Shown here piece by piece: positions 25,601-33,924 of a stretch of DNA of 43,643 bases. The DNA comes from Gammaproteobacteria bacterium. GTDB lineage: Bacteria; Pseudomonadota; Gammaproteobacteria; Pseudomonadales; PIVM01. The notes under the pieces are model-generated. The model was not told the origin of the DNA. It saw only the letters and a program-made list of their open reading frames with translations, and searched no databases. The stretch is from the NCBI GenBank assembly GCA_003353945.1, contig PIVM01000033.1, positions 1-43,643 on the forward strand. Direction: 5' to 3'. How positions within the stretch are numbered: the first letter of the stretch is position 1; every line of letters begins with the position of its first letter. A program made the translations under genes and the position numbers.

Positions 25601-26230
25601 ATGTTTAAAAAGTTTTTTTCAAAAACACAGACCCATACCAGACAACTTGATAGACCTGATCAATTACAGGCAGGTGATATCATTTCGCTGAAGTATCGTG
25701 ACTCACTCCCTCCAGATTTAAGGGAAAAGCAGTTTGAAGTCACCAAGGCTGGGACTTACGAATACGCCTCTGGCACAAACAAGGAAGTCACCCTGAAGGA
25801 TGAAAAAAATCAGCTGTTCTTTATGTCAATAGAGGATGACGATGGCGAGGAAATGCTGTGCTTTTCCAATAAGATATCCCGCCGACAGGTTTTAACGCTA
25901 TTTACCGAAGATGCTTTCTCTCAATTATGGTCTGAAGACTGGGCAGAACTTGAGGTTGTCGAGCCACTTGACTCGTTAAAAGGTTGGTATACCGAACAGT
26001 ATTCCCAAACGATCAAAGAACAGGAAGCGTATTTCTATGACCGTGACTGCCAAGGTGAGGACATATCTTTATCTGAGGATGGAGAAGAGTTACGTTACCA
26101 CGAGTGTGAAGGCTCTGATGAGCATTACGGCCTAAACGTTGAAATCTGGGGCGATGGTTCGACAGATGTTTTTTTGCAGCTGTACTGCCCGGTTGACGTG
26201 ATTGACGAGATGTGGCCACATGGGAATTAA
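25601..26230 (+). CDS. DUF4178-like protein
   Basis: This 209-residue, acidic, cytosolic protein starts with a short basic segment (MFKKFFSKTQTHTRQ). The beta-rich core begins DQLQAGDIISLKYRDSLPPDL, similar in character to DUF4178 domains (LxxGDii at the front), which recur in PspA/DUF350/aminopropyltransferase neighbourhoods. E. coli yjfK occupies the equivalent place but belongs to another family (DUF2491), so the exact family call is tentative. The C-terminal half has many acidic and aromatic residues (YFYDRDCQGEDISLSEDGEELRYH). No catalytic motif is recognised. Confidence 0.7.
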   Translation: MFKKFFSKTQTHTRQLDRPDQLQAGDIISLKYRDSLPPDLREKQFEVTKAGTYEYASGTNKEVTLKDEKNQLFFMSIEDDDGEEMLCFSNKISRRQVLTLFTEDAFSQLWSEDWAELEVVEPLDSLKGWYTEQYSQTIKEQEAYFYDRDCQGEDISLSEDGEELRYHECEGSDEHYGLNVEIWGDGSTDVFLQLYCPVDVIDEMWPHGN

Positions 26231-26561
26231 ACACGATGATAAATGGCCAGCTGAAAAAAGCGCTTTAAAGAAAATTCAAATTCATTTTTCCTTTAAAGAA
26301 CGACTGACTAAGCTGATCCGCCACGATGCTGTGGAAGATAATATCAATCCAAGTGATGTGATACGAAAAATCGTTGGACTAAACTACCAGCGAATTCAGA
26401 GGCCACGAATTGGACTATCATTTAATCAAGCAGATTTAGATTATCTTTCCAAGCGTTACGCTTTGGGAGCATCTGATGAGAAAGAGATTAAGCGACACGT
26501 GATGGAAGAAGTAAATCTTTATTACCACGATGAGGAAAAAAGGACCAAAGAAAACGGATGA
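26220..26561 (+). CDS. Small ribbon-helix-helix-like hypothetical protein
   Basis: I prefer the ATG at 26220 (MGIKHDDKWPAEK, 113 residues) over an upstream TTG at 26202; either way it overlaps the end of the preceding gene. Residues about 18-55 (KKIQIHFSFKERLTKLIRHDAVEDNINPSDVIRKIVGL) have the strand-helix-helix character of an RHH/CopG domain, with NPSDVIRKIV as the second helix. A second similar unit may follow (RIGLSFNQADLDYLSKRYALGASDEKEIKRHVMEEV). This could be a DNA-binding regulator or a protein-protein module for the channel gene that overlaps its stop by 4 bases. Function is unknown. Confidence 0.7.
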   Translation: MGIKHDDKWPAEKSALKKIQIHFSFKERLTKLIRHDAVEDNINPSDVIRKIVGLNYQRIQRPRIGLSFNQADLDYLSKRYALGASDEKEIKRHVMEEVNLYYHDEEKRTKENG

Positions 26562-27661
26562 TACAAAGATTTGTTGCCCTCCAGTATTGGAAGCGGCGTC
26601 GATATTTGAAATTTACAAAACATCAGGACCGTCAAGCTTATTATAAACTTGGCCGTTTATTGCTCATCCTCCTTCTTTTAGTCTTTATTCATTCCGTCGC
26701 CATGGTCTATTTCGAAGGCTTGTCCCTCAATGATGCACTATGGCTATCCATTACCACAGTGACAACCGTCGGATACGGTGATTTATCTGCAGCGTCTTGG
26801 CAAGGGCGAATCATTACTAGCGTGTGTATGTATATATTCGCGATTTCTTTGCTGGCTCAGCTAGCTGCCGAATTCTTCGAGTGCCGAGTTCAAATTCGAG
26901 AGGATAAACAAAAAGGCAATTGGACGTGGAGCGATATGAAAAATCATCTTTTAATCATTAACACACCGGACCGAAATACCGATACCTATCTCAACCGCTT
27001 AATCGCTCAGGTTCGTGCAACACCTGAATTGGAAGAATTACCAATCCAGATTTTGACACGCAAGTATCCCGAGGGCCTTCCAGATATTGTTAGCAAACAC
27101 GGTGTTGTACACTTTAATGGCGTGGCTGAAGACAATGCGAGCTTAAAAGCCGTCAACGTTGGCAATGCAAAATATATTGTTATTCTGGCAAAAAATTCGG
27201 GTGCCGCTCTTTCCGATAGCCTGACCTTTGATGTCTTAAGCCGCGTTCAAGAAATAGGAACGAATGCGCTGATTGCAGCGGAGTGCGCTGTTGATTCAAA
27301 CAGGGCACGTTTAAAACAGGTCGGCGCACAAGTTGTCATTCGACCCATACGCGCCTATCCCGAGCTGCTGGTTCGCTCGGTCGTAGCACCGGGTACAGAA
27401 ACCGTAATGGAAAACCTGTTTACGCATGATGATGATCATATGCTCCGAATAGACCATCCTTTTTCCAATTTAAGATGGAAAGATATTGTCCTGTCTTGCG
27501 TTAAAAATGATATCGGTTTGCCTCTGGCTTATCTTGATGAAACGAATGTGTACAGTAATCCCCCTCCCAATCAGCTCTGTTCCGGGAAGGGAATTATTTC
27601 TTTGGTAAGGGAAGATCAGGAAATATCGGAAGCCGTTATTGCTCAGTGTCTGTCCTCATAA
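26558..27661 (+). CDS. Potassium channel with RCK-like (TrkA-N) domain
   Basis: The 367-residue protein has two transmembrane helices flanking a pore loop: TM1 about residues 30-52 (LLLILLLLVFIHSVAMVYF), selectivity filter TVGYGD at 70-75, TM2 about 85-105. A cytosolic domain from ~128 shows a beta-alpha Rossmann-like pattern typical of RCK/TrkA-N (HLLIINTPDRNTDTYLNRLI; AKYIVILAKNSGAALSDSLTFDVL; LIAAECAVDSNRARLKQVGAQVVIRP). The nucleotide-binding glycine motif is poor (NTPDRN instead of GxGxxG), so ligand gating may differ. The start overlaps the previous stop (ATGA), so translation is coupled. It probably conducts K+ and could restore membrane potential or osmotic balance under stress. Confidence 0.88.
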   Translation: MIQRFVALQYWKRRRYLKFTKHQDRQAYYKLGRLLLILLLLVFIHSVAMVYFEGLSLNDALWLSITTVTTVGYGDLSAASWQGRIITSVCMYIFAISLLAQLAAEFFECRVQIREDKQKGNWTWSDMKNHLLIINTPDRNTDTYLNRLIAQVRATPELEELPIQILTRKYPEGLPDIVSKHGVVHFNGVAEDNASLKAVNVGNAKYIVILAKNSGAALSDSLTFDVLSRVQEIGTNALIAAECAVDSNRARLKQVGAQVVIRPIRAYPELLVRSVVAPGTETVMENLFTHDDDHMLRIDHPFSNLRWKDIVLSCVKNDIGLPLAYLDETNVYSNPPPNQLCSGKGIISLVREDQEISEAVIAQCLSS

Positions 27662-27686
27662 AGTAAATGATAAAAATGGCCACAAC

Positions 27687-27714
27687 AGGGTGCAATAAAC
27701 ATGCGCATTGCGCC
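27687..27714 (-). repeat. Dispersed palindrome-bearing repeat, copy 2
   Basis: The reverse complement matches the element at 1446-1473 at 26 of 28 positions, including the palindrome GGCGCAATGCGC and TTATTGCACCCT. It lies 26 bp after the channel stop, a typical place for REP-like repeats at the end of an operon. Confidence 0.7.
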
Positions 27715-27975
27715 CTATACAGTGGACATTCACCTTCGGGCCTCGAAAAATCGATTTTTCCCGCAGCCCTTAGCTCCATCATTAGTAGCAGATCATTGCA
27801 TATCATTAACTAGCTCGAAATGCGGATAAATGGCATGTTAGCATTACGACCAGTAACGCTTGCCAGGCTACACGCGCTTTGTTCACGGTCTACGTAAAGA
27901 ACAATTGATTAATAAAAAAAGACGTTAGGGAATGCATGTAAGCGCTTCCTTACTCAATCTCTGGGGAATACTCCG
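27715..27975. other. Intergenic region after the PspA/channel run
   Basis: No gene is seen. The segment GAAAAATCGATTTTTC at 27747-27762 is a perfect palindrome that could form a weak terminator-like structure. The ribosome-binding site of the next gene is probably the TGGGGA near 27961-27966. Confidence 0.4.
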
Positions 27976-29910
27976 ATGGAAATATTTGAACGAAGTCAGA
28001 TCGGCAATATGGATTTGCGCAATCGCCTGGCAATGGCGCCAATGGGTACAAACGGGTTGACCGATATTGATTGCGGATATGGTCGACGCCTAATCGATTT
28101 CTATGAAGCCAGAGCGAAGGGCGGATTAGGCATGATCATGACGGGGGCTGCAGTGGTGAATACCGAGTTGGAAGGAGGAATCTCGCACTTTCTTCCACGT
28201 CTCGACTCACCCGCTTATATGGGTCGACTCAGTGAGCTTGCCGATGCATTGCATTATCATGATTGTAAGTTGGTATTACAGCTAACCTGTGGTTTTGGCA
28301 GGGTTAACTTTTTGGAAAATAACCCGATTCAACCCATCGGCCCCTCTGAAAATCCCTGTTTCCTCGATCCCAGCGTCACCACTCGACCTCTAAGCGTGGA
28401 AGAAATACAACAGTATGTTGTTTCTTATGCCACCGCTGTGGGCATGGCAGACATTGCCGGTGTTGATGCGATCGGCATACACGGCTATGGTGGCTATCTG
28501 GTCGATCAATTCATGTCATCGCTGTGGAACCGACGTGAGGATGAATACGGTGGCGATCTTGATGGGCGTATGCGCTTTGCCATGGAGTTGATTGGCGCTT
28601 CCCGTGCCGCAGCCCCTAATATGCCGCTCATCTTTAAGTTTACCCCAGATCATTATCTCGAAGGTGGACGTACCTTGGAGGAAGGGATTGAAGTTGCCAA
28701 GCGTCTTGAGGCAGCAGGCGTGGATGCCTTGCACGTGGATGCGGGATGCTACGAAACCTGGAATCGGGTGATTCCCAGCATGTACGACCAAGCCGGCCCA
28801 ACATTGGAACTGGTGAAAACGATCAAAGACATTGTCAATATTCCCGTCATCGGTCATGGCAAGCTGGGCGATCCCGCCTTGGCAAAAAAAGTCATTGAAG
28901 AAGGAATAGCAGATTACATTTGTCTCGGACGCCCCGTTCTGGCAGATCCAGAGTGGCCCAATAAAGTCAAATCAGGAAAGGCTGCAGACATCAAACCCTG
29001 CATTTCCTGCAACGATGCCTGTGTGGGTCGCGGCTATGATATGAAATATTTGGGTTGCACCGTTAACGCACAGACCGGCATGGAAAATACGTATACACTC
29101 ACTCCTGCGCAATCGAAAAAGAAAGTCTTGATAATTGGCGGGGGACCAGGTGGCATGGAAGCAGCGCGTGTTGCCGCTCAGCGTGGATTTGATGTCACCC
29201 TTTGGGAAAAAGCGAACGAATTGGGAGGTAAGCTAGCCATTGCTTCTGTCCCCAGTTTCAAGGGTGACCTGGTACCATTTTTTGACTATATGAAACGAGA
29301 GATGGATAAGCCAAATATCACTATTGAGTTAGGTAAGGAAGCAACTCCGCAGAACATTGAAGCGTTTGCTGCCGACGAAGTGATCATTGCCACTGGCTCT
29401 AAATTCAGCCCACCACCCATTCCCGGTATTGATGGGAACAATGTTTTCAGCAGCGCGCAATTGTTTGCTGACAAACCGGATACTGGGAAGCATGTCATTG
29501 TAATCGGCGCAGGCCTGTGTGGCAGCGAGGCAGCCGCTGAGCTGGCGGTCAACGACGGCAAGAAAGTAACGCTGGTGGAAATGGCTGATCAGGTGGTGCC
29601 AGAAGGAACCAACCTCCCCACAATGATCGGCATCCAAACGCTTCTGGCACAAGGTCAGGTAGATATTCGCTTAAACACCACCGTTGTCGAAATCAAAGCC
29701 GATGGTATTGTGGTGGAAAAAGCAGGGGAGCGTGAAATGATCGCCGGAGATTCGGTGATTATGGCAACCGGTTATGTCGCAGACCCCTCTCTGCGCAATG
29801 CAACAGAAAGCCGCGTAGCAAGCTGTAAAGCAATAGGTGATTGCCTCAAGCCTGGCAAGTTCATCGGTGCGATCTGGGGAGGTTTCAATGCCGCGAGGGT
29901 AATAAATTAA
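27976..29910 (+). CDS. NADH:flavin oxidoreductase, 2,4-dienoyl-CoA reductase type
   Basis: The 644-residue protein has the FadH/trimethylamine-dehydrogenase architecture. The N-terminal old-yellow-enzyme TIM barrel (about 1-335) includes RNRLAMAPMGTNG and HGYGGYLVDQFMSSLWNRREDEYGG. A 4Fe-4S cluster motif has Cys342, 345, 349 and a fourth about 12 residues later (CISCNDACVGRGYDMKYLGC). FAD/NAD(P)-binding folds carry IIGGGPGGMEAARVAAQRG (about 387) and VIGAGLCGSEAAAELAVN. It likely reduces an enoyl or dienoyl thioester or an enone with NAD(P)H via FMN. Substrate cannot be fixed. It stands alone. Confidence 0.92.
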   Translation: MEIFERSQIGNMDLRNRLAMAPMGTNGLTDIDCGYGRRLIDFYEARAKGGLGMIMTGAAVVNTELEGGISHFLPRLDSPAYMGRLSELADALHYHDCKLVLQLTCGFGRVNFLENNPIQPIGPSENPCFLDPSVTTRPLSVEEIQQYVVSYATAVGMADIAGVDAIGIHGYGGYLVDQFMSSLWNRREDEYGGDLDGRMRFAMELIGASRAAAPNMPLIFKFTPDHYLEGGRTLEEGIEVAKRLEAAGVDALHVDAGCYETWNRVIPSMYDQAGPTLELVKTIKDIVNIPVIGHGKLGDPALAKKVIEEGIADYICLGRPVLADPEWPNKVKSGKAADIKPCISCNDACVGRGYDMKYLGCTVNAQTGMENTYTLTPAQSKKKVLIIGGGPGGMEAARVAAQRGFDVTLWEKANELGGKLAIASVPSFKGDLVPFFDYMKREMDKPNITIELGKEATPQNIEAFAADEVIIATGSKFSPPPIPGIDGNNVFSSAQLFADKPDTGKHVIVIGAGLCGSEAAAELAVNDGKKVTLVEMADQVVPEGTNLPTMIGIQTLLAQGQVDIRLNTTVVEIKADGIVVEKAGEREMIAGDSVIMATGYVADPSLRNATESRVASCKAIGDCLKPGKFIGAIWGGFNAARVIN

Positions 29911-30009
29911 TCTTAGATATTGAGGGGCGGGGTTGATCGATCATACTTTGTTTTTACTATCGCAACCCCGCATACTTCTTTTAATTATTTCATCATCAAT
30001 ACAATAGGA

Positions 30010-30213
30010 TCAAAGCGGTATAACATTGTTTGCGCATGGCCCCTTCTGGCCTTGTCCAACTTCGTATTCTACTTGCTGGCCATCATTGAGCGTTGCATAG
30101 CCAGAGACCTTGACTTCAGAATGATGTACAAACAGATCTTTGCCACCATCGTCTGGGGTAATGAAACCAAAACCTTTGCTTGCGTCAAACCACTTTACTG
30201 TACCCTTACTCAT
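30010..30213 (-). CDS. CspA-family cold-shock protein
   Basis: The 67-residue protein has both RNP motifs, KGFGFI (RNP1) and DLFVHHSEV (RNP2), and starts [14 protein letters not shown]. It is a single-stranded nucleic-acid chaperone. The ribosome-binding site is GAGGA about 10 bases upstream. The gap upstream (30214-30647) is about 430 bp and AT-rich. It could hold a long structured cold-shock leader, but I could not place a promoter. Confidence 0.96.
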   Translation of the reverse strand: MSKGTVKWFDASKGFGFITPDDGGKDLFVHHSEVKVSGYATLNDGQQVEYEVGQGQKGPCANNVIPL

Positions 30214-30647
30214 TCTATATTTTCCTCGTTAATTAACTATAGTACTCTACTTAAAATTAAAAAATGTTAGATAGCTATAGTGACACAATGAAGCTTGGCT
30301 ATGCCGGTCACTTTCCATCTTCCCGGAATTATAAACGAAACTCTGCTCTCAGTATCATGCATTTAACAATTCGGTGCTGCTTCATGCACAAACCGTTCAT
30401 AATCAAGCTATTTAGTATTAGATTATGGTAATTTCATCAACACTGACAGTTATACCAAACAACCTTTAAGAATTGTAGAGGATACACCTCCAGTAATCGT
30501 TGGCACTAAACGACAAACACTCACCCCAATTATTAATCAGCAACATATTGGGCAGTAAGCAAATACGTCTTCGTTATCTCCTCCAAGTAGCATCTGGCTG
30601 AATTGAACACACACAACTGACGAGCATGGCCTATTGACACCTTTGGG

Positions 30648-30866
30648 TCACTCCGCAGATTTACCCTGTAGCAACCAGTCGCAAATCGAATAACCAATAC
30701 CACAAATTGCAGACCAGGAACCGATAGCAATACACCATACCATCAAAGAAAGATGATAGTCTTTCAGCTCCACCAAGGAAACTATGATGCCAACCGTGAT
30801 GAAGATGGCCATCCACAGCACAAGATTGATATCTGATTTAATATCGGTATTTTCTTCTGATTTCAT
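30648..30866 (-). CDS. Small two-helix membrane protein
   Basis: The 72-residue protein read from the ATG at 30866 (MKSEENTDIKSD) has AGGAGG 6 bases upstream, which decides against the in-frame TTG two codons earlier. Two hydrophobic helices are visible, INLVLWMAIFITVGIIVSLV and LSLMVWCIAIGSWSAICGIGYSIC, with a short charged tail WLLQGKSAE. It is unrecognised. The strong ribosome-binding site and clean membrane topology support a real gene. Confidence 0.7.
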   Translation of the reverse strand: MKSEENTDIKSDINLVLWMAIFITVGIIVSLVELKDYHLSLMVWCIAIGSWSAICGIGYSICDWLLQGKSAE

Positions 30867-31035
30867 CAGCAACCTCCTACTTCTTATTTTTAATCATCCT
30901 ATAAGATGCCACTCCTTATACTGCCCATTATCTTCTTGTCGTTCAAATCTGCATACCACCCACTCTAAAACACATTTAGCTGCCGACATTTTGATTTTGC
31001 AATATCTGTGTTGGGAAAGATAGAACTATATCGCT

Positions 31036-31818
31036 TCATGAGGAACCCGCTCCAAATTTCATCAACTTATTAAAGCCTTCTGATTGTTTTTCAATCTGCT
31101 TAAGCGCTTGCTTATAACTGCCTCTTAAATGTTTTTTTAAAAACCGCGTAGCTTCTTTATTTTGAACACCCTTGAGTCGACAATAAAGTGCTAATGCATA
31201 CATTACCTGATCTTCTGATAATGCAGCCTGTCGATTGGCCTGTGCATTGCTACAACTACCACAACCGCCTCTAAAGGTATAAGCTGAGTTTGCGAACATC
31301 ACACCAAAACCCATAAATATGGCCAATATCTCCGTGGCCTCCACAAAAAAGTCAGGACCTCCGGGTGGCGTTACCTTTGATTGAACCACCAGGTGCTGCG
31401 CCATAAGGTGAGCAAAACTTGCCGACAGGTCTTCAGGCTTTCGTGTTTGCTGCAGGTTATAGGAAAAATACAGCGGGAGCTCAGCGTTTAAAGCCTGCAG
31501 ATTTTCGGCCGAATTTCGTTCTATACGTGCTAGATTTAACTGTGGATGTGGATTGTTTTGAAACTGCTCGGGGGCTTGTAACTGCATAGACCAATGACTT
31601 AGCCCCGCATATTTTCGAGTGCTCTGAAAAACGTTTTCTGCTTTGGCATGCACGCTATCAACACTGCCCGGGAAAAAATCATTACTCGGTTGCACTAACC
31701 GGGAACGACAAAAAAATTCTTCGCTATCAAAGTAAGTCAACGCCCACTCGTAAGTAGCTAATATCCAATCAGCACCGGATTGCTCAATAAGGGGACGTGG
31801 TTGAAAAAACTTAAGCAT
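31036..31818 (-). CDS. Conserved-looking hypothetical protein with GGCGSC motif
   Basis: The 260-residue protein has no signal peptide. The N-terminal part (WILATYEWALTYFDSEEFFCRSRLVQPSNDFFPG) contains several Trp and Phe. The central helix VEATEILAIFMGFGVMFANSAYTF leads into RGGCGSCSNAQANRQAALSEDQVMYALALYCRLKGV, which contains a CGSC pair. The C-terminus is a basic helix (FLKKHLRGSYKQALKQIEKQ). HLMAQHLV at mid-protein and the CxxC could bind metal or be redox-active. I cannot assign a family. It appears monocistronic. Confidence 0.7.
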   Translation of the reverse strand: MLKFFQPRPLIEQSGADWILATYEWALTYFDSEEFFCRSRLVQPSNDFFPGSVDSVHAKAENVFQSTRKYAGLSHWSMQLQAPEQFQNNPHPQLNLARIERNSAENLQALNAELPLYFSYNLQQTRKPEDLSASFAHLMAQHLVVQSKVTPPGGPDFFVEATEILAIFMGFGVMFANSAYTFRGGCGSCSNAQANRQAALSEDQVMYALALYCRLKGVQNKEATRFLKKHLRGSYKQALKQIEKQSEGFNKLMKFGAGSS

Positions 31819-32388
31819 ATATTGTCCAAAAATAGGTTAGGAACGCGGAAACGGCCAAATTGCACGCCAGTAAATCAAAGTGTAAGCTCATTCTTGCACT
31901 GTTTATTTTGCAAGCACATACTCGCTAGAAATTGAGTTCCCAGCGTTCGCCAGCACGCCATACCCCAACAAATCAAGGAGGTAGTCGACTATTGATAGAA
32001 AGCCCAATGCAATAATAACAATAACTTTATAGGATTTCGGGTAAGTATATCAGTCAAAGAATATTATTGAATATCGCTACAGAAAATCCAGAAGCACAAT
32101 GCTGTCATAGAGCCTGACAACCAAATCAGTAACACAAAAAATGGAATGGAGAATAATAATGAAAACAAACTGGATTTACTTGCACATCCTGTCTGCACGC
32201 TCTCGCTTGGTGAGATTGACCCTGTTCTGTAGGCGACACTTAACGTGAACATCGGTGAAAACCAGATTGAGGTCACCACGGTTTTCTTCCCTGCTCAAAG
32301 AACACCTGGCCGTGGCAGCTAGTCAACAAGCTGCTGATTCACTAACCTGCGGAGGTTCAGCTATCGAACCACCGCAAAAGCTACGTTT
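31819..32388. other. Intergenic region of about 570 bp without a clear gene
   Basis: No ORF here has convincing coding character. A perfect Shine-Dalgarno match AAGGAGGT lies at 31975-31982, nine bases ahead of a TTG that opens a frame of only seven codons (31992-32015), so it may be a micro-ORF or chance. A second possible start with GGAGAATAAT precedes an ATG at 32159. The region may be gene debris or contain an undetected small RNA. Confidence 0.4.
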
Positions 32389-32559
32389 TTATGCGCTACG
32401 TATTTTCCTAATTTCATCCGGGGCAATGCCCAGTGATTCCAAAAATTTTTGGTGCTCATTTGGCTCCATTGCTTCAAACTTCCGATGCCAGTTCATCATA
32501 TCCTGATCGCTTAAGCCCGCAGCGCTCATTATTTCGACCCATCTCTCTTTTGTGACCAT
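32389..32559 (-). CDS. Small conserved-type protein (about 56 residues)
   Basis: Read from the ATG at 32559 (MVTKERWVEIMSAAGLSDQDM), which has GGAG 6 bases upstream; a TTG four codons earlier is less likely. The sequence is a helical hairpin with WHRKFEAMEPNEHQKFLESLGIAPDEI. I recall very similar short sequences (RWxEIMxAAGxSxxDMxxWHxxFExMxPxxHxxFLESLGI) as stand-alone proteins or tails of larger proteins in Proteobacteria, but not a function. Confidence 0.72.
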   Translation of the reverse strand: MVTKERWVEIMSAAGLSDQDMMNWHRKFEAMEPNEHQKFLESLGIAPDEIRKIRSA

Positions 32560-32702
32560 ACTCATCTCCAATAATGTAGGCTGTTTTAGCAGTTGAACAA
32601 TGGCTTCATTTCAAAGCCACTTAACGCAAAAAAAGCACTCAAAACGCTTAGTGAAACGTCTTGGGTGTAGTGGGCCTATGCAACCCTTGATCCAACGCAT
32701 AA

Positions 32703-32721
32703 GCTGGGTCGAAAGACCCGC
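32703..32721. repeat. GAAA-tetraloop hairpin downstream of the MaoC-like gene
   Basis: GGGTC (32706-32710), loop GAAA, GACCC (32715-32719), with outer GC pairs at both ends. It lies about 40 bp after the MaoC-like stop on the minus strand. There is no U-run, so it is better seen as a REP-like or stabilising hairpin. Confidence 0.4.
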
Positions 32722-32756
32722 AAGATGGGATAATGTTTTATTTCTACGGCCCCTAA

Positions 32757-33224
32757 TCAACAATCAGCTGCTTGTCGCGCCCAAACCATCATTGAGCAGT
32801 CCAAAGTAAATATCAGTTCGTCATTCTGATTAAAGAGACTGGTTCTACTTTTCACAATACCTCGATCGGGTTTGCTGCGAGAGCGCCGAACTCCAATACA
32901 CTCCTCCACGTAATACACGGTATCCCCCGCCCTAAGCGGCTGATGCACCTGCATATTATCAAATCCCAATCCAGCCAATGCCGCAGGCTTGGGCTCGGTA
33001 TTAGCACCAAGGCGACAAACAATAGAAAAAATATGTGCTGTACAAGCCGTTATGCCTCCATAGATACTATTTTTGGCTTGCTCTTCATCAATATGCCAGG
33101 GTTGAGGATCCCAATCGCTGGCAAAACGAATGATTTCTTCTTTAGGAATAGTTTGAGTGATCGAACGGCTTTGCTTGCCGATTTGGTAGTCTTCCAAATA
33201 CAGTAGGGATACTGCCTGCGCCAT
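32757..33224 (-). CDS. MaoC-like hotdog-fold dehydratase
   Basis: The 155-residue protein has a single hotdog domain with the (R)-hydratase motif: FASDWDPQPWHIDEEQAKNSIYGGITACTAH contains the Asp and His of the DxxPxHxD pattern, and HQPLRAGDTVYYVEECIGVRRSRSKPDRG is the characteristic second half of MaoC-type acyl dehydratases. It would hydrate enoyl-CoA or an enoyl-type thioester. The ribosome-binding site is GAGG about 7 bases upstream of the ATG. Confidence 0.85.
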   Translation of the reverse strand: MAQAVSLLYLEDYQIGKQSRSITQTIPKEEIIRFASDWDPQPWHIDEEQAKNSIYGGITACTAHIFSIVCRLGANTEPKPAALAGLGFDNMQVHQPLRAGDTVYYVEECIGVRRSRSKPDRGIVKSRTSLFNQNDELIFTLDCSMMVWARQAADC

Positions 33225-33429
33225 ATATTCAGCCTCAAATAACAGGTTTTGAGTAGTATAGAATATTTACTGGAATTCTTATCATGTTTTGGGACTAAAC
33301 ATTTGATTTTTTATTCGCCGTGTACTAAAAATGATACGGTATTAAAATAATACGTTGTTGGCCTTTTGCTAATTCAAACTACGCCTTAAAGCAGCCTATT
33401 AAAAACATATTCAGCAAAAGATAACAGGT

Positions 33430-33798
33430 ATGGCTCATATACTTATCGTTGATGACTCAACGACACAAAAAAACGCAATTGCGAGAATTCTCGCAAACCA
33501 TGGCCATGAGGTCATCAGCACCGATAACGGGGCGGATGGCGTTGCAATGGCACTCGAGGAGCTGCCAGATCTGATCATAATGGATGTTGTCATGCCGGAC
33601 ATGAACGGTTTTCAAGCAACCCGAAAAATCACCAGAAACAAGTTCACTGAACATATACCAATTATCCTCGTATCGACCAAATCGCAAGAAACAGACCGTT
33701 TATGGGGAGAACGTCAAGGTGCGCGCGGCTACATGGTTAAGCCAGTAGAAGAAACTAAGCTGATCGATACGGTAGCCCAGTTATTGGCTGATAGCTAA
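33430..33798 (+). CDS. CheY-like response regulator (PilH-like)
   Basis: A stand-alone receiver of 122 residues, with acidic pocket DD (9-10), phosphoacceptor Asp52 in LIIMDVVMPDMNG, and Lys104 in YMVKPVEE. The NGFQATRKITR and SQETDRLWGERQGARGYMVKP segments resemble PilH/PilG of type IV pilus chemosensory systems. No kinase gene is adjacent. The 205-bp upstream gap contains an AT-rich near-palindrome around 33337-33355. Confidence 0.88.
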   Translation: MAHILIVDDSTTQKNAIARILANHGHEVISTDNGADGVAMALEELPDLIIMDVVMPDMNGFQATRKITRNKFTEHIPIILVSTKSQETDRLWGERQGARGYMVKPVEETKLIDTVAQLLADS

Positions 33799-33924
33799 AG
33801 CTGAACTCTGGGTTCAGGTTTAACATTTCGCCAAACAGGTTTATTATCCTTTCAGTCTGCTCTTTTCAATCAATTGCATAATTGCAGAAAGAGAGCGCCC
33901 TCCACACAAATGAGGCTGAAACTG

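Noticed and set aside
30533-30730. 65-residue ORF overlapping the small membrane protein
   Set aside because: It overlaps a better gene on the same strand that has AGGAGG and two clean helices; this one has neither.
32064-32279. 71-residue hydrophobic minus-strand ORF
   Set aside because: It has one hydrophobic stretch but no ribosome-binding site and biased Ser/Phe content typical of antisense to AT-rich DNA.
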